Assembly: GCF_004005995.1 (NCBI RefSeq)
Contig: NZ_CP034767.1
Coordinates: 1,488,001 to 1,552,000 of the forward strand
DNA: 64,000 nt
Direction: 5' to 3'
Origin: Devosia sp. 1566
Lineage (GTDB): Bacteria > Pseudomonadota > Alphaproteobacteria > Rhizobiales > Devosiaceae
Shown: piece after piece, positions 13,538 through 25,495 of the stretch
Layout: every line of letters begins with the position of its first letter
How positions within the stretch are numbered: position 1 is the stretch's first letter
Notes under the pieces: model-generated
Database searches by the model: none
Told to the model about the DNA's origin: nothing
The model's input: only the letters and a program-made list of their open reading frames with translations
Position numbers and translations under genes: made by a program

Positions 13538-14014
13538 CTAGGACGGCGCCGTGTAACCGACGTGATCTGCGAATTGCTCGACCACCATGGTCCAGATTGC
13601 TACTTGCGAACTAAGGTAGGCCGGGCTCACCCCTTCGACCAGATCGATGTCCATCTCGACACACGCGTCCTTGTCCTGGTCGAGGTAGGCGCGGCTAAAA
13701 CGCTTGGATGCATTCCACTCGTTGATCACCTCCAGCGTTGGCTTCACATCAACAAAGCCAAGAAAGAAGTTGATGTCCTCACAGTCGGCATTGTCCGTGC
13801 AGTTGCGGAACAAGATCTGATAGCCGACTTCTCCGATCTTGCCATTGATCAGTGGATCCCCGTTGGGCTGAGCCGAAAGGACTGCTGTACCGTACTCGGT
13901 TGCTGCCGCTAGAACCGCATCCACATCGGCCCCGGTAATCGCCTCTTGCCCTGTGGCAATGCCGGTAAAAGCGAGCACCATGAATGCGCCGGCAGTCTTT
14001 GCTATAACTCTCAT
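13538..14014 (-). CDS. Secreted YbjN domain-containing protein
   Basis: 158 aa from ATG at 14014, which has GGAGG 5 nt upstream. An N-terminal signal peptide (MRVIAKTAGAFMVLAFTGIA, likely cleaved near residue 22) directs it to the periplasm. The mature part resembles the YbjN superfamily, with features such as the NFFLGF strand, a conserved acidic DIDLVEGVS and a C-terminal helix. Two Cys residues (in NCTDNADCED) could form a disulfide. Function unknown. It is inserted on the opposite strand between rpoC and rpsL. Confidence 0.7.
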   Translation of the reverse strand: MRVIAKTAGAFMVLAFTGIATGQEAITGADVDAVLAAATEYGTAVLSAQPNGDPLINGKIGEVGYQILFRNCTDNADCEDINFFLGFVDVKPTLEVINEWNASKRFSRAYLDQDKDACVEMDIDLVEGVSPAYLSSQVAIWTMVVEQFADHVGYTAPS

Positions 14015-14476
14015 CAAAACCTCCATGGTGGGCTGACAGCCAAGGGGCTGTTGCTCGATCGAACACTACACTTTCACTGCTTTGGAGGAAGGGCGTGGCG
14101 CCCGAAAGGAGAAGCATGGTTGAACCGCCATGAAGGTCGCAAATCTCAACATGCTGAATATTTGACGCATGCCTCCAATGCGCAAAATCACGAAAGAATC
14201 CTTGACGGAACGACTCTCCGCCTCTAAACAGCCCATACCTTAGCGGTCGGTCGTGATTGTCGCTTCGGGTACCTGCCACCTAGCGCGGGCATCCAGGACA
14301 CTCAAACACACTGTGGGTAGATAGACGAAGTAAATCCTTGTGCGCATGACTGCCGCCTTTGTTGGCGCGTGGTCCGCTGCAATTGAGGCGCCGCCATACC
14401 CCTTAGGGGGTCAGGTGAGCGCTATTTTGGTTTGCTTGTCACGATCGAAATGAATTTGGACGATGGAAAGAGCTCA
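14015..14476 (+). other. 462-nt gap upstream of the str operon
   Basis: I see no gene here. It should contain the promoter for rpsL and, on the other strand, that of the ybjN-like gene. The best plus-strand candidate is TTGACG (14202-14207), a 17-nt spacer and TAAACA (14225-14230), but the second box is weak. A short hairpin, ACCCC-TTA-GGGGT, lies at 14398-14411. The nucleotides just before rpsL (CGATGGAAAGAG) provide a weak ribosome binding site. Confidence 0.4.
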
Positions 14477-15329
<853 letters not shown>

Positions 15330-15341
15330 TAGGAGCGCCCT

Positions 15342-17432
15342 ATGGCACGCGAATATCCAATTCCGCTCTATCGTAACTTCGGCATCATGGCGCACATCGA
15401 TGCTGGCAAGACGACTACGACTGAGCGCATTCTGTACTACACCGGTAAGTCCCATAAGATCGGCGAAGTCCACGACGGCGCCGCGACCATGGACTGGATG
15501 GAGCAGGAGCAGGAACGCGGCATCACGATCACGTCTGCTGCCACGACCACGTTCTGGAAAGACCGCAACGGTACCCAGCACCGCTTCAACATCATCGACA
15601 CCCCCGGCCACGTTGACTTCACCATTGAAGTTGAGCGTTCGTTGCGTGTGCTCGACGGTGCCGTTGCCCTGCTGGACGCCAATGCTGGTGTTGAGCCACA
15701 GACCGAGACCGTTTGGCGTCAGGCCGACAAGTACCGGGTTCCCCGTCTGATCTTCGTGAACAAGATGGACAAGATCGGCGCCGATTTTTATCGCTGCGTC
15801 GAGATGGTCGGTTCGCGTCTTGGTGCCAAGGGCGTTCCGGTTCAGCTGCCGATCGGCGCTGAGAATGAGTTCAAGGGCGTTGTCGACCTGATCGAGATGA
15901 ACGCTCTGGTCTGGCGCAACGAAGAGCTCGGGGCCCAGTGGGACGTTGTTGAGATCCCCGAAGATCTCAAGGACAAAGCCGAGAAGTATCGCGAAGCGCT
16001 GATCGAAGCCGCGGTTGAACTCGACGACGACGCCATGGAAGCGTACCTGAACGGCGAAGTGCCGAACAACGATACGATCCGCCGGCTGCTTCGTCGCGGT
16101 GTTATCGACGCCAAGTTCTTCCTGATCTTTGCGGGCTCCGCCTTCAAGAACAAGGGCGTGCAGCCTTTGCTGGACGGCGTGATCGACTACTTGCCGTCGC
16201 CTGCTGACGTTCCGGCCATCCAGGGTATCGATGCCCGTACGGAAGCGCCGATCGAGCGTCACGCCGACGACAATGAGCCGCTGTCGATGCTGGCCTTCAA
16301 GATTGCCAACGATCCGCACATGGGTTCGTTGACCTTCTGCCGCATCTACTCGGGTCACATCGAGCAGGGCGCAATGCTGGAAAACACGGTCAAGGAAAAG
16401 CGCGAACGCGTCGGCCGTATGTTCCAGATGCACGCCAACAGCCGCGAGCAGATCACCGAAGCCTTCGCTGGCGACATCGTCGCTATCGTTGGCCTCAAGG
16501 ACACGACCACGGGCGATACGCTTTGCGCGCAGAATGCTCCGGTTATCCTTGAACGCATGATCTTCCCCGAGCCGGTTATCGATATCTCGGTTGAACCGAA
16601 GTCGAAGGCCGACCAGGAAAAGATGGGTCTTGCGCTCAATCGTCTTGCTGCAGAAGATCCGTCGTTCCGCGTCAAGACCGACGAAGAATCGGGTCAGACC
16701 ATTATCTCGGGCATGGGCGAGTTGCACCTCGACATTCTCGTTGATCGCATGCGTCGCGAGTTCAAGGTGGAAGCCAATATCGGTCAGCCGCAGGTGGCTT
16801 ATCGTGAGACCATCACCCGCAAGGCCGATGTGGACTATACCCACAAGAAGCAGTCGGGTGGTTCGGGCCAGTTCGCTCGTGTCAAGCTGACGGTTGAGCC
16901 AGGTGAAGTCGGCAAGGGTCTTGAGTTCGTCAACGCCGTTGTTGGTGGCTCGGTGCCCAAGGAATATATCCCGGGCGTCGAAAAGGGCGTGAAGTCGGTG
17001 ATGGCTGCCGGTCCGTTGATCGGGTTCCCGATCGTGGACGTCAAGGTGACGCTGACCGAAGGCGCCTACCACGATGTTGACTCCTCGGTGCTGGCATTCG
17101 AAATCGCCGGTCGTGCTGGTTTCAACGAAGGTCTTCGTAAAGCGGCTCCAAAAATCCTGGAGCCCATCATGAAGGTTGAAGTTGTCACGCCGGAAGATTA
17201 CATGGGCGACGTCATCGGCGACCTGAACTCCCGTCGGGGCCAAATTCATGGAACCGAGAGTCGTGGTGTCCTTCAGGTGGTGAATGCCTATGTGCCGCTC
17301 GCGAACATGTTCGGCTATGTGAACTCGCTGCGCTCCATGAGCCAGGGTCGTGCACAATATACGATGACGTTCGACCACTACGAGCAAGTGCCACAGGCAG
17401 TCGCTGACGAAGTCCAGGCCAAGTACGCCTAA
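15342..17432 (+). CDS. fusA: Translation elongation factor G
   Basis: 696 aa, standard length. EF-G drives GTP-dependent translocation and, with ribosome recycling factor, splits ribosomes. The P-loop [19 protein letters not shown] is near the N-terminus, followed by the switch II sequence DTPGHVDF and [10 protein letters not shown]. Domains IV-V follow, with [10 protein letters not shown] and the C-terminal [13 protein letters not shown]. Follows rpsG by 12 nt. Confidence 0.98.
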   Translation: MAREYPIPLYRNFGIMAHIDAGKTTTTERILYYTGKSHKIGEVHDGAATMDWMEQEQERGITITSAATTTFWKDRNGTQHRFNIIDTPGHVDFTIEVERSLRVLDGAVALLDANAGVEPQTETVWRQADKYRVPRLIFVNKMDKIGADFYRCVEMVGSRLGAKGVPVQLPIGAENEFKGVVDLIEMNALVWRNEELGAQWDVVEIPEDLKDKAEKYREALIEAAVELDDDAMEAYLNGEVPNNDTIRRLLRRGVIDAKFFLIFAGSAFKNKGVQPLLDGVIDYLPSPADVPAIQGIDARTEAPIERHADDNEPLSMLAFKIANDPHMGSLTFCRIYSGHIEQGAMLENTVKEKRERVGRMFQMHANSREQITEAFAGDIVAIVGLKDTTTGDTLCAQNAPVILERMIFPEPVIDISVEPKSKADQEKMGLALNRLAAEDPSFRVKTDEESGQTIISGMGELHLDILVDRMRREFKVEANIGQPQVAYRETITRKADVDYTHKKQSGGSGQFARVKLTVEPGEVGKGLEFVNAVVGGSVPKEYIPGVEKGVKSVMAAGPLIGFPIVDVKVTLTEGAYHDVDSSVLAFEIAGRAGFNEGLRKAAPKILEPIMKVEVVTPEDYMGDVIGDLNSRRGQIHGTESRGVLQVVNAYVPLANMFGYVNSLRSMSQGRAQYTMTFDHYEQVPQAVADEVQAKYA

Positions 17433-17449
17433 ACAAGAAACTGAAACTA

Positions 17450-17469
17450 GGTTGGCCGCAGGGCTAACC
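17450..17469 (+). other. fusA-tuf intercistronic hairpin
   Basis: GGTTGGCC, loop GCAG, GGCTAACC forms an 8-bp stem with one G-U pair, immediately before the tuf ribosome binding site. There is no U-tract, so it is more likely an mRNA stability or processing element than a terminator. Confidence 0.4.
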
Positions 17470-17485
17470 GATACGGAGAGAAGCA

Positions 17486-18676
17486 ATGGGCAAGGAAAAG
17501 TTTTCCCGCAATAAGCCTCACTGCAACATCGGCACCATCGGTCACGTTGACCATGGCAAGACCTCGCTGACCGCAGCCATCACCAAGGTTCTGGCCGAAA
17601 CCGGTGGCGCGACCTTCAAGGCGTACGACCAGATCGACGCGGCGCCCGAAGAAAAGGCCCGTGGCATCACCATCAACACCGCTCACGTTGAGTATGAGAC
17701 TGCCAATCGGCACTACGCTCACGTGGACTGCCCCGGCCACGCCGACTATGTGAAGAACATGATCACCGGCGCAGCCCAGATGGACGGCGCGATCCTGGTC
17801 GTGTCGGCTGCTGACGGCCCAATGCCCCAGACTCGCGAGCACATCTTGCTGGCCCGTCAGGTTGGCGTGCCTGCTCTCGTGGTGTTCCTGAACAAGTGCG
17901 ACATGGTCGACGATCCGGAACTGCTTGAGCTGGTTGAGCTGGAAGTCCGCGAGCTCCTGAGCTCGTACGAATTCCCCGGCGATGATATCCCGATCACCAA
18001 GGGTTCGGCCTTGGCCGCTCTCGAGGACTCGGACAAGGCTCTTGGTCACGACGCCGTTCTGGCGCTGATGAAGACCGTTGACGAGTACATCCCGCAGCCA
18101 GAGCGTCCTGTTGACCAGCCGTTCCTGATGCCGATCGAAGACGTGTTCTCGATCTCGGGTCGTGGTACTGTGGTGACCGGTCGCGTTGAACGCGGCATCG
18201 TCAAGGTTGGCGAAGAAGTCGAAATCGTCGGCATCAAGGCAACCCAGAAGACCACCGTTACGGGTGTCGAAATGTTCCGCAAGCTGCTCGACTCGGGCCA
18301 GGCTGGCGACAACATCGGCGCGCTGATCCGTGGTATCGACCGCACCCAGGTGGAGCGTGGTCAGGTTCTGTGCAAGCCCGGTTCCGTGACCCCACACACC
18401 GACTTCGTTGCTGAGGCCTATATCCTCACCAAGGAAGAAGGCGGCCGTCACACCCCGTTCTTCGGTAACTACCGTCCGCAGTTCTACTTCCGGACCACCG
18501 ACGTGACCGGTATCGTGACCCTGCCGGAAGGCACGGAAATGGTTATGCCTGGTGACAACATCAACATGAACGTTCAGCTGATCGTTCCGATCGCAATGGA
18601 AGAGAAGCTCCGCTTCGCTATCCGTGAAGGTGGCCGCACCGTCGGCGCCGGCGTGGTCGCCAAGATCCTTAAGTAA
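17486..18676 (+). CDS. tuf: Translation elongation factor Tu
   Basis: 396 aa. It delivers aminoacyl-tRNA to the ribosome as a GTP complex. The G-domain P-loop is [11 protein letters not shown] (residues 19-29), with [20 protein letters not shown] and the NKCD guanine-specificity motif. The two beta-barrel domains follow, including [13 protein letters not shown]. Many Hyphomicrobiales have two tuf copies; only this one is in the window. GGAGAG lies 7 nt before the start. Confidence 0.98.
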   Translation: MGKEKFSRNKPHCNIGTIGHVDHGKTSLTAAITKVLAETGGATFKAYDQIDAAPEEKARGITINTAHVEYETANRHYAHVDCPGHADYVKNMITGAAQMDGAILVVSAADGPMPQTREHILLARQVGVPALVVFLNKCDMVDDPELLELVELEVRELLSSYEFPGDDIPITKGSALAALEDSDKALGHDAVLALMKTVDEYIPQPERPVDQPFLMPIEDVFSISGRGTVVTGRVERGIVKVGEEVEIVGIKATQKTTVTGVEMFRKLLDSGQAGDNIGALIRGIDRTQVERGQVLCKPGSVTPHTDFVAEAYILTKEEGGRHTPFFGNYRPQFYFRTTDVTGIVTLPEGTEMVMPGDNINMNVQLIVPIAMEEKLRFAIREGGRTVGAGVVAKILK

Positions 18677-18691
18677 GAGCGACTGTTTATT

Positions 18692-18719
18692 CGCGGCGCG
18701 CGGATTGACGCGCGCCGCG
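18692..18719 (+). promoter_or_regulatory. tuf-rpsJ GC-rich hairpin
   Basis: A perfect 10-bp all-GC stem (18692-18701 with 18710-18719, 8-nt loop) occupies the 67-nt gap between tuf and rpsJ. The following bases (TCCATTTCTGTC) are only moderately U-rich. It may attenuate read-through from the str operon, or act as the S10-operon leader, bound by L4 in E. coli. Confidence 0.5.
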
Positions 18720-18743
18720 TCCATTTCTGTCAGGATTCACAAG

Positions 18744-19052
<309 letters not shown>

Positions 19053-19139
19053 GTGACATAATTTTCGCGCTTGCCGCCAACAGGGTCCTCTTGGGAAACA
19101 ATGACCCGGCACAGCGCCAGTTTGAAAAGGTTTAAACCG

Positions 19140-19841
19140 ATGCGTTCTGGATTGATCGCACAGAAGCTGGGCATGACCCGCATTTTCACCGATGACGGCG
19201 CGCATGTGCCGGTCACGGTGCTTGAGCTGCAGAACTGCCAGGTGGTAGGTCAGCGGACTGCGGAAAAAGACGGCTATGTGGCGTTGCAGCTCGGTGCTGG
19301 GCAGGCGAAAGCCAAGAATACGACCAAGGCAGAACGCGGCCAGTTCGCCGTCGCCAAGGTCGAGCCAAAGCGCCACGTCGCTGAGTTCCGCGTTGATGAG
19401 GCCAACCTCATCGAGGTCGGCGCGCAGCTGCAGGCTGACCACTTCGTCGAAGGCCAGCTGGTGGATGTCACCGGCACCTCGATTGGTAAGGGTTTTGCCG
19501 GCGGTATGAAGCGCTGGAACTTTGGTGGTCTGCGCGCGACCCACGGTGTGTCTGTGTCGCACCGTTCGATCGGTTCGACCGGTGGCCGTCAGGACCCGGG
19601 CAAGACCTTCAAGAACAAGAAGATGCCGGGCCATATGGGCGATCGTCGCATCACCACGCAGAACCTCAAGGTCGTCAAGACCGATGTCGAGCGCGGTTTG
19701 ATCATGATCCAGGGTTCGGTCCCAGGTGCCAAGGGCGCTTGGATCATGATCAAGGACGCCGTCAAGAAGCCCGCTCCCAAGGATGCGGCTTTCCCCGGTT
19801 CGTTCAAGCCCGCCGCTGATGTTGCGGGGGAGGCAGTATAA
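19140..19841 (+). CDS. rplC: 50S ribosomal protein L3
   Basis: 233 aa from ATG 19140 ([20 protein letters not shown]). L3 is an early-assembly protein whose long loop reaches the peptidyl transferase centre. The core is visible in [20 protein letters not shown] and [22 protein letters not shown] sequence. Upstream in-frame ATGs add about 23 residues of non-family sequence and were not used. rplD follows with no gap. Confidence 0.95.
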   Translation: MRSGLIAQKLGMTRIFTDDGAHVPVTVLELQNCQVVGQRTAEKDGYVALQLGAGQAKAKNTTKAERGQFAVAKVEPKRHVAEFRVDEANLIEVGAQLQADHFVEGQLVDVTGTSIGKGFAGGMKRWNFGGLRATHGVSVSHRSIGSTGGRQDPGKTFKNKKMPGHMGDRRITTQNLKVVKTDVERGLIMIQGSVPGAKGAWIMIKDAVKKPAPKDAAFPGSFKPAADVAGEAV

Positions 19842-20462
19842 ATGGAACTCCAGGTAACCACTCTTGATGGCCAGTCGAACGGCAGCGTTACGCTTGCTGA
19901 CGACGTGTTCGGCCTCGAAGTGCGGCAGGACATCCTGCACCGCATGGTTCGCTACCAGCAGCTCAAGGCCATGTCCGGCACGCACGATGTCAAGCATCGT
20001 TCGGAAGGCGTGCGCACGGGCAAGAAGTTTGTGAAGCAGAAGGGTTCGGGCGGCGCCCGTCACGGCGATCGCAAGGCTCCCCAGTTCCGTGGTGGTGGCC
20101 GTGCATTCGGTCCGACCCCGCGCAGCCATGCGATCGATCTTCCCAAGAAGGTCCGCGCCCTGGCACTCAAGCATGCTTTGTCGGCCAAGGCTAAGGCAGG
20201 CGATCTGATCGTCCTGGATAGCGTTGCGACTGCTGCTCCCAAGACTGCGGCGCTTCGCACCGTGTTCGGCAACTTGGCCTGGTCCAATGCGCTGATCATC
20301 GATGGTGCGGCTGTGGACCAGAACTTCGCTCTGGCCGCCCGCAACATTCCGCACATCGACGTGCTGCCGGTGCAGGGGATCAACGTTGTTTCGATCCTCA
20401 AGCGTGAAAAGCTCGTCCTGACCAAGGCAGCGCTCGAAGCGCTGGAAGCGAGGTTCGCATGA
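19842..20462 (+). CDS. rplD: 50S ribosomal protein L4
   Basis: 206 aa. L4 lines the exit tunnel and is the S10-operon autoregulator in E. coli. The extended loop sequence [20 protein letters not shown] is typical, as is [13 protein letters not shown]. Its start follows the rplC stop directly, and its end overlaps rplW by 4 nt (ATGA), so the genes are translationally coupled. Confidence 0.97.
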   Translation: MELQVTTLDGQSNGSVTLADDVFGLEVRQDILHRMVRYQQLKAMSGTHDVKHRSEGVRTGKKFVKQKGSGGARHGDRKAPQFRGGGRAFGPTPRSHAIDLPKKVRALALKHALSAKAKAGDLIVLDSVATAAPKTAALRTVFGNLAWSNALIIDGAAVDQNFALAARNIPHIDVLPVQGINVVSILKREKLVLTKAALEALEARFA

Positions 20463-20752
20463 ACAAGCTTAGCGCTTACGACATCGTCCGCAATCCAGTG
20501 GTGACTGAAAAGTCGACCATGGCTTCGGAAAACAACCAGGTTGTTTTCGATGTGGCAATCGATGCCAGCAAGACCGAGATCAAGGCCGCCGTCGAGCAGC
20601 TCTTCCAGGTCAAGGTGAAGGCAGTTAACACCCTCGTCCGCAAGGGCAAGGTGAAGCGTTTCCGCGGCAAGATCGGCGTTCGTAACGACGTCAAGAAGGC
20701 CATCGTGACCCTCGTCGACGGCCAGTCGATCGATATTTCGACCGGCCTCTAA
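20459..20752 (+). CDS. rplW: 50S ribosomal protein L23
   Basis: 97 aa. L23 sits at the tunnel exit and docks trigger factor and SRP. The start [20 protein letters not shown] and the beta-hairpin [20 protein letters not shown] match the family. It overlaps the end of rplD by ATGA. Confidence 0.97.
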   Translation: MNKLSAYDIVRNPVVTEKSTMASENNQVVFDVAIDASKTEIKAAVEQLFQVKVKAVNTLVRKGKVKRFRGKIGVRNDVKKAIVTLVDGQSIDISTGL

Positions 20753-20767
20753 GGGACAGAGACAAAA

Positions 20768-21607
20768 ATGGCTCTAAAAACTTACAATCCCACCTCCGAA
20801 GGCCGTCGTCAGCTGATCACGACCGATCGTTCGGAACTCTGGAAGGGCGCTCCGGTCAAGACCTTGACCGAGGGTTTGTCCAAAAAGGGCGGCCGCAACA
20901 ACCGTGGACGCATCACTGCGTTCCACCGTGGCGGCGGTCACAAGCGGACCTATCGTCTGGTTGACTTCAAGCGCGTCAAGTTCGACTCGGTCGGCACTGT
21001 CGAGCGGCTGGAATATGATCCCAACCGTACCGCCTGGATCGCCCTGGTGATCTACGAAGACGGCGAGAAGGCTTACATCATTGCGCCGCAGCGTTTGTCG
21101 GCTGGTGACAAGGTCATCTCTTCGATGAACGGCGCCGACGTGAAGCCCGGCAATGCAATGCCGCTCGAGCGTATGCCCGTTGGCACGATCGTGCACAACA
21201 TTGAGCTTAAGCCCCGCAAGGGCGGTCAGGTCGCTCGCTCGGCTGGTGCTTATGCCCAGTATGTTGGTCGCGACCAGGGTTGGGCGATCCTGCGCCTGAA
21301 CTCGGGTGAACAGCGCCGCGTGCATGGCACTTGCCTTGCAACCGTTGGCGCGGTTTCCAACCAGGACCACTCCAACACCTCGCTCGGCAAGGCCGGCCGG
21401 TCGCGTTGGCTGGGTCGCAAGCCCGTCACCCGCGGCGTGGCCATGAACCCGATCGATCACCCGCATGGTGGTGGTGAAGGCCGTACCTCTGGTGGCCGTC
21501 ACCCGGTTACGCCTTGGGGCAAGCCGACCAAGGGCAAGAAGACTCGCAGCAACAAGGCAACGGACAAGTTCATCGTTCGTAGCCGCCACGTGAAGAAGGG
21601 CAGGTAA
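20768..21607 (+). CDS. rplB: 50S ribosomal protein L2
   Basis: 279 aa. L2 is needed for subunit association and peptidyl transfer. The conserved C-terminal [20 protein letters not shown], including the functionally important His of the PHGGG motif, is intact, and [19 protein letters not shown] lies in the N-terminal domain. The ATG follows an AAGGGACAGAG site 16 nt after rplW. Confidence 0.97.
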   Translation: MALKTYNPTSEGRRQLITTDRSELWKGAPVKTLTEGLSKKGGRNNRGRITAFHRGGGHKRTYRLVDFKRVKFDSVGTVERLEYDPNRTAWIALVIYEDGEKAYIIAPQRLSAGDKVISSMNGADVKPGNAMPLERMPVGTIVHNIELKPRKGGQVARSAGAYAQYVGRDQGWAILRLNSGEQRRVHGTCLATVGAVSNQDHSNTSLGKAGRSRWLGRKPVTRGVAMNPIDHPHGGGEGRTSGGRHPVTPWGKPTKGKKTRSNKATDKFIVRSRHVKKGR

Positions 21608-21610
21608 AAC

Positions 21611-21889
21611 ATGACCCGTTCGATTTGGAAGGGGCCGTTTGTTGACGGCTATCTGCTCAAGAAGGCCGAGAAGGCCCAGTCGTCAGGCCGCAGCGATGTG
21701 GTCAAGATCTGGAGCCGCCGCTCGACCATTCTGCCGCAGTTTGTCGGCATCACCTTCGGCGTCCACAACGGCCAGAAGCATGTTCCGGTGAACGTCACTG
21801 AAGACATGATCGGCCACAAGTTCGGCGAATTCGCTCCTACCCGTACCTATTACGGGCATGCGGCCGACAAGAAGGCCAAGAGGAAGTAA
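21611..21889 (+). CDS. rpsS: 30S ribosomal protein S19
   Basis: 92 aa. S19 is in the 30S head at the A-site finger bridge. [20 protein letters not shown] and [20 protein letters not shown] match the family. It starts 3 nt after the rplB stop and ends 1 nt before rplV. Confidence 0.97.
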   Translation: MTRSIWKGPFVDGYLLKKAEKAQSSGRSDVVKIWSRRSTILPQFVGITFGVHNGQKHVPVNVTEDMIGHKFGEFAPTRTYYGHAADKKAKRK

Positions 21890-21890
21890 G

Positions 21891-22271
21891 ATGGGCAAGC
21901 CAAAAACCCAGCGTTCGCTCAAGGACAACGAGGCCAAGGCTGTGCTGCGCATGCTGCGCATCAGCCCGCAGAAGCTCAACCTTCTGGCCCAGCTGATCCG
22001 TGGCAAGAAGGTCGAGAAGGCTCTGGCCGAACTCGAGTTCTCGCACAAGCGCATTTCCGGCCAGGTCAAGAAGGTGCTCGAGAGCGCCATCGCGAACGCC
22101 GAGAACAATCACGGCCTCGATACCGACGCGCTCGTCGTCGCCGAAGCCTATGTCGGCAACTCGCTTGTCATGAAGCGTTTCACGGCTCGCGGCCGTGGCC
22201 GGTCGTCGCGGATCGAGAAGCCTTTCGCGCATCTGACGATCATCGTCCGGCAAGTTGAGGAGGCCGCATAA
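21891..22271 (+). CDS. rplV: 50S ribosomal protein L22
   Basis: 126 aa from ATG 21891 ([20 protein letters not shown]). L22 lines the nascent-peptide tunnel with L4. [20 protein letters not shown] and the hairpin [20 protein letters not shown] are visible. Its stop overlaps the rpsC start by one base (TAATG). Confidence 0.96.
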   Translation: MGKPKTQRSLKDNEAKAVLRMLRISPQKLNLLAQLIRGKKVEKALAELEFSHKRISGQVKKVLESAIANAENNHGLDTDALVVAEAYVGNSLVMKRFTARGRGRSSRIEKPFAHLTIIVRQVEEAA

Positions 22272-23020
22272 TGGGCCAGAAGATCAATCCAATCGGCTTC
22301 CGCCTGGGCATCAACCGCACTTGGGACAGCCGCTGGTTCGCCAACAAGGGCGAATACGGTTCGCTGCTGCAGGAAGACCTCAAGATCCGCGAGACTCTGC
22401 TCGAGGATCTCAAGGCCGCTGCCGTGTCCAAGATCGTCATCGAGCGTCCGCACCGTAAGTGCCGCGTGTCGATCCACACCGCCCGTCCGGGCATCGTGAT
22501 CGGCAAGAAGGGCGCGGACATCGACAAGATCCGCGCCAAGGTCAAGAAGTACACCGACAGCGAAGTGCACATCAACATCGTTGAAGTGCGCAAGCCGGAA
22601 ACCGATGCGACCCTCGTTGCCCAAGGCATTGCCCAGCAGCTGGAACGTCGTGTTGCCTTCCGCCGCGCCATGAAGCGTGCTGTGCAGACCGCAATCCGCA
22701 TGGGCGCTGGTGGCATCCGCGTGAATGTCGGTGGTCGCCTTGGTGGCGCTGACATCGCTCGTACCGAATGGTACCGGGAAGGTCGCGTTCCGCTGCACAC
22801 CCTGCGTGCTGATATCGACTACGGCACTGCCGAAGCCGAAACCACGTATGGCATCATCGGTATCAAGGTCTGGATCTTCAAGGGTGAAGTTCTTGAGCAC
22901 GATCCCACTGCCCATGAGCGTCGCGCGACTGAAGGCAACGATGCCGGTGGTCAGCGTAGCGAACGCAGCGAGCGTGGTCCGCGGCCTGATCGCGGTGACC
23001 GCGATCGTGAACGCGCATAA
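22271..23020 (+). CDS. rpsC: 30S ribosomal protein S3
   Basis: 249 aa. S3 guards the mRNA entry channel and has helicase-related Arg/Lys residues. [20 protein letters not shown], the KH-domain motif [18 protein letters not shown] stretch and the C-terminal WIFKGEV are present. A charged tail of about 40 residues rich in Arg, Glu and Asp follows, longer than in E. coli but usual in alphaproteobacteria. Confidence 0.97.
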   Translation: MGQKINPIGFRLGINRTWDSRWFANKGEYGSLLQEDLKIRETLLEDLKAAAVSKIVIERPHRKCRVSIHTARPGIVIGKKGADIDKIRAKVKKYTDSEVHINIVEVRKPETDATLVAQGIAQQLERRVAFRRAMKRAVQTAIRMGAGGIRVNVGGRLGGADIARTEWYREGRVPLHTLRADIDYGTAEAETTYGIIGIKVWIFKGEVLEHDPTAHERRATEGNDAGGQRSERSERGPRPDRGDRDRERA

Positions 23021-23035
23021 GAAGGTTAGTTCATT

Positions 23036-23449
23036 ATGCTGCAACCAAAAAAGACTAAGTTCCGCAAGGCGCACAAGGGCCGTATCCACGGCGTCGCCAA
23101 GGGCGGCACCGAGCTTGCCTTCGGCCAGTATGCCCTCAAGGCAACTGAGCCAGAGCGGGTCACCGCTCGCCAGATTGAAGCTGCTCGTCGCGCCATTACC
23201 CGCGAGATGAAGCGCCAGGGTCGTGTCTGGATCCGTATCTTCCCAGATGTGCCGGTTTCCAAGAAGCCGACTGAAGTGCGTATGGGTAAGGGCAAGGGTT
23301 CGGTTGAATTCTGGGCTGCTCGTGTTAAACCGGGCCGCATTGTATTCGAGATCGACGGCGTCCCCGAGGACGTTGCCAAGGAAGCGCTGCGCCTTGGCGC
23401 AATGAAGCTTCCGATCATGACGCGGGTTGTTACCCGCATTGCCGACTAA
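23036..23449 (+). CDS. rplP: 50S ribosomal protein L16
   Basis: 137 aa. L16 organises the A-site tRNA corridor. [19 protein letters not shown] and [20 protein letters not shown] are diagnostic. The Arg in the PLTxxPxxxRMG-type loop ([12 protein letters not shown]) is kept. It lies 15 nt after rpsC and 11 nt before rpmC. Confidence 0.97.
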   Translation: MLQPKKTKFRKAHKGRIHGVAKGGTELAFGQYALKATEPERVTARQIEAARRAITREMKRQGRVWIRIFPDVPVSKKPTEVRMGKGKGSVEFWAARVKPGRIVFEIDGVPEDVAKEALRLGAMKLPIMTRVVTRIAD

Positions 23450-23460
23450 GGACTGCGAGC

Positions 23461-23655
23461 ATGAAAGCCAGTGATGTGCGGAGCAAGACCGCAGACGAAC
23501 TGAAGGATCAGCTCGTCGACCTCAAGAAAGAACAGTTCAACCTGCGTTTCCAGCGTGCTACCCAGCAGCTGGAAAAGCCGGCCCAGGTAAAGTCCGTCCG
23601 CCGCGACATCGCGCGGATCAAGACGATCCTCGGCGAAAAGAACGCAGCGAAGTAA
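23461..23655 (+). CDS. rpmC: 50S ribosomal protein L29
   Basis: 64 aa, two-helix protein near the tunnel exit. [20 protein letters not shown] and the closing [15 protein letters not shown] are the family pattern. It lies between rplP and rpsQ with short gaps. Confidence 0.96.
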   Translation: MKASDVRSKTADELKDQLVDLKKEQFNLRFQRATQQLEKPAQVKSVRRDIARIKTILGEKNAAK

Positions 23656-23667
23656 GGAGCCGCGACC

Positions 23668-23922
23668 ATGCCAAAGCGCGTTTTGCAGGGGACTGTGGTC
23701 TCCGACGCCAATGAGAAGACGGTCGTGGTGCGCGTTGAGCGCCGCTTCACGCATCCCGTGATGAAGAAGACGGTTCGCCGGTCCAAGAAGTATCACGCCC
23801 ATGACGAGGCCAATCTGGCCAAGGTCGGGCAGATCGTTTGGATCGAAGAGTGTGCGCCGATTTCCAAGAACAAGCGCTGGACGCTGGTTCAGGACGCGGC
23901 TCAGGAAGGTGCTACGCCATGA
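23668..23922 (+). CDS. rpsQ: 30S ribosomal protein S17
   Basis: 84 aa. S17 is a primary 16S rRNA binding protein of the body. [20 protein letters not shown] and the loop [19 protein letters not shown] are typical. Its end overlaps rplN by 4 nt (ATGA). Confidence 0.97.
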   Translation: MPKRVLQGTVVSDANEKTVVVRVERRFTHPVMKKTVRRSKKYHAHDEANLAKVGQIVWIEECAPISKNKRWTLVQDAAQEGATP

Positions 23923-24287
23923 TCCAGATGCAGTCCAATCTCGATGTCGCCGACAACTCCGGCGCCAAGCGGGTCATGTGCATCAAGGTACTCGGCGGTT
24001 CGCACCGCAAGTACGCTTCGGTCGGCGACATCATCGTCGTCTCCGTCAAGGATGCCATTCCACGTGGCCGTGTCAAGAAGGGCCAGGTCATGAAGGCCGT
24101 GGTCGTTCGCACGGCGTTCGACATCCGTCGTCCCGATGGCACCGTAATCCGCTTCGACAAGAATGCCGCGGTTCTGATCAACAATCAGAAAGAGCCAATC
24201 GGCACTCGTATCTTCGGACCAGTTCCGCGCGAGCTTCGCGCCAAGAACCACATGAAGATCATTTCGCTCGCGCCAGAGGTGCTGTAA
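23919..24287 (+). CDS. rplN: 50S ribosomal protein L14
   Basis: 122 aa from ATG 23919 ([20 protein letters not shown]), the exact family start. L14 forms intersubunit bridges and binds the silencing factor Rsf[21 protein letters not shown] and [18 protein letters not shown] are visible. It overlaps rpsQ (ATGA) and rplX (TAATG). Confidence 0.97.
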   Translation: MIQMQSNLDVADNSGAKRVMCIKVLGGSHRKYASVGDIIVVSVKDAIPRGRVKKGQVMKAVVVRTAFDIRRPDGTVIRFDKNAAVLINNQKEPIGTRIFGPVPRELRAKNHMKIISLAPEVL

Positions 24288-24598
24288 TGGCTGCCAAGAT
24301 TAAAAAGGGCGACAAGGTCGTCGTCCTGGCCGGCAAGGACAAGGGCAAGACCGGGCAGGTCCTGCAGGTCATCCCGACCGAAACCAAGGCGCTGGTCCAG
24401 GGTATCAACCTGGTTCGTCGCCACACTAAGCAGACCGCGTCGACCGATGCAGGGATATTCACCAAGGAAGCCCCGATCCATTTGTCGAACATCGCGCTCG
24501 CCGACAAGGATGGCAAGCCCACCCGCGTCGGTTTCCAGATCAACGACGGCGTCAAGACGCGCGTTGCCAAGTCGACCGGAGATGTGATCGATGGCTGA
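24287..24598 (+). CDS. rplX: 50S ribosomal protein L24
   Basis: 103 aa beginning at the TAATG overlap with rplN. L24 is an assembly initiator with a KOW domain, visible as [20 protein letters not shown]. Its last 8 nt overlap the start of rplE. The true start is [10 protein letters not shown]; longer in-frame extensions upstream lie inside rplN and are not used. Confidence 0.95.
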   Translation: MAAKIKKGDKVVVLAGKDKGKTGQVLQVIPTETKALVQGINLVRRHTKQTASTDAGIFTKEAPIHLSNIALADKDGKPTRVGFQINDGVKTRVAKSTGDVIDG

Positions 24599-25148
24599 GA
24601 CCGCTTACATTCCGCGGCTTCGTACCGAGTATGAAGAAAATATCCGCAAGGTTCTTCAGGAGCAGTTCTCCTACAAGAACGTCATGGAAATGCCCAAGCT
24701 CGACAAGATCGTGCTGAATATGGGCGTTGGCGAAGCCGTCAACGACACCAAGAAGGTCAAGAGCGCTGCGGGCGATCTGGAAAAGATTGCCGGCCAGAAG
24801 CCCGTGATCACCCATGCTCGCAAGTCGATCGCCGGCTTCAAGGTGCGCGAAGACATGCCGCTGGGCGTCAAGGTCACGCTGCGCAAGACGCGCATGTATG
24901 AATTCCTTGACCGTCTGGTCAACATTGCGCTGCCCCGCGTGCGAGATTTCCGCGGCCTCAATCCGAATTCATTTGACGGCCGTGGCAACTACGCTATGGG
25001 CATCAAGGAACATATCATCTTCCCGGAAATCAACTACGATCAGGTTGACCAGGTCTGGGGCATGGACATCGTCATTGCGACGACGGCCAAGAGCGATGAT
25101 GAGGCGCGCGCGCTTCTCAAGGCATTCAACTTCCCGTTCCGCCAGTAA
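24591..25148 (+). CDS. rplE: 50S ribosomal protein L5
   Basis: 185 aa. L5 binds 5S rRNA and contacts P-site tRNA. The conserved [16 protein letters not shown] and [20 protein letters not shown] segments are present. It overlaps rplX by 8 nt, pointing to coupled translation, and is followed by rpsN after 29 nt. Confidence 0.97.
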   Translation: MAETAYIPRLRTEYEENIRKVLQEQFSYKNVMEMPKLDKIVLNMGVGEAVNDTKKVKSAAGDLEKIAGQKPVITHARKSIAGFKVREDMPLGVKVTLRKTRMYEFLDRLVNIALPRVRDFRGLNPNSFDGRGNYAMGIKEHIIFPEINYDQVDQVWGMDIVIATTAKSDDEARALLKAFNFPFRQ

Positions 25149-25177
25149 GCGGGCAGGGGAAGGATAAGGAACAGGAC

Positions 25178-25483
25178 ATGGCCAAGACCAGCTCCATTGA
25201 AAAGAACAAGAAGCGCGTTGCGCTCGCCAAGCAGTATGCCGGCAAGCGCGCAGCTCTCAAGGCGCAGACCAAGGATCAGTCGATCCCCATCGATCAGCGT
25301 TTCGCCGCCCAGCTCAAGCTGGCCGAACTGCCTCGCAATTCCGCCAAGGTGCGGGTGCGTAACCGTTGCGAAGTGTCGGGTCGTCCACGTGCTTACTACC
25401 GTAAGCTCAAGATGAGCCGTATTGCACTGCGTGAGCTTGGCAACATGGGCATGATTCCCGGCCTCGTGAAGTCGAGCTGGTAA
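25178..25483 (+). CDS. rpsN: 30S ribosomal protein S14 (zinc-free form)
   Basis: 101 aa, the long form lacking the CxxC...CxxC zinc site: the conserved [20 protein letters not shown] has a single Cys. S14 is in the 30S head. An internal shorter zinc form does not exist here. It lies between rplE and rpsH. Confidence 0.97.
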   Translation: MAKTSSIEKNKKRVALAKQYAGKRAALKAQTKDQSIPIDQRFAAQLKLAELPRNSAKVRVRNRCEVSGRPRAYYRKLKMSRIALRELGNMGMIPGLVKSSW

Positions 25484-25495
25484 GGAGAATCTGAG

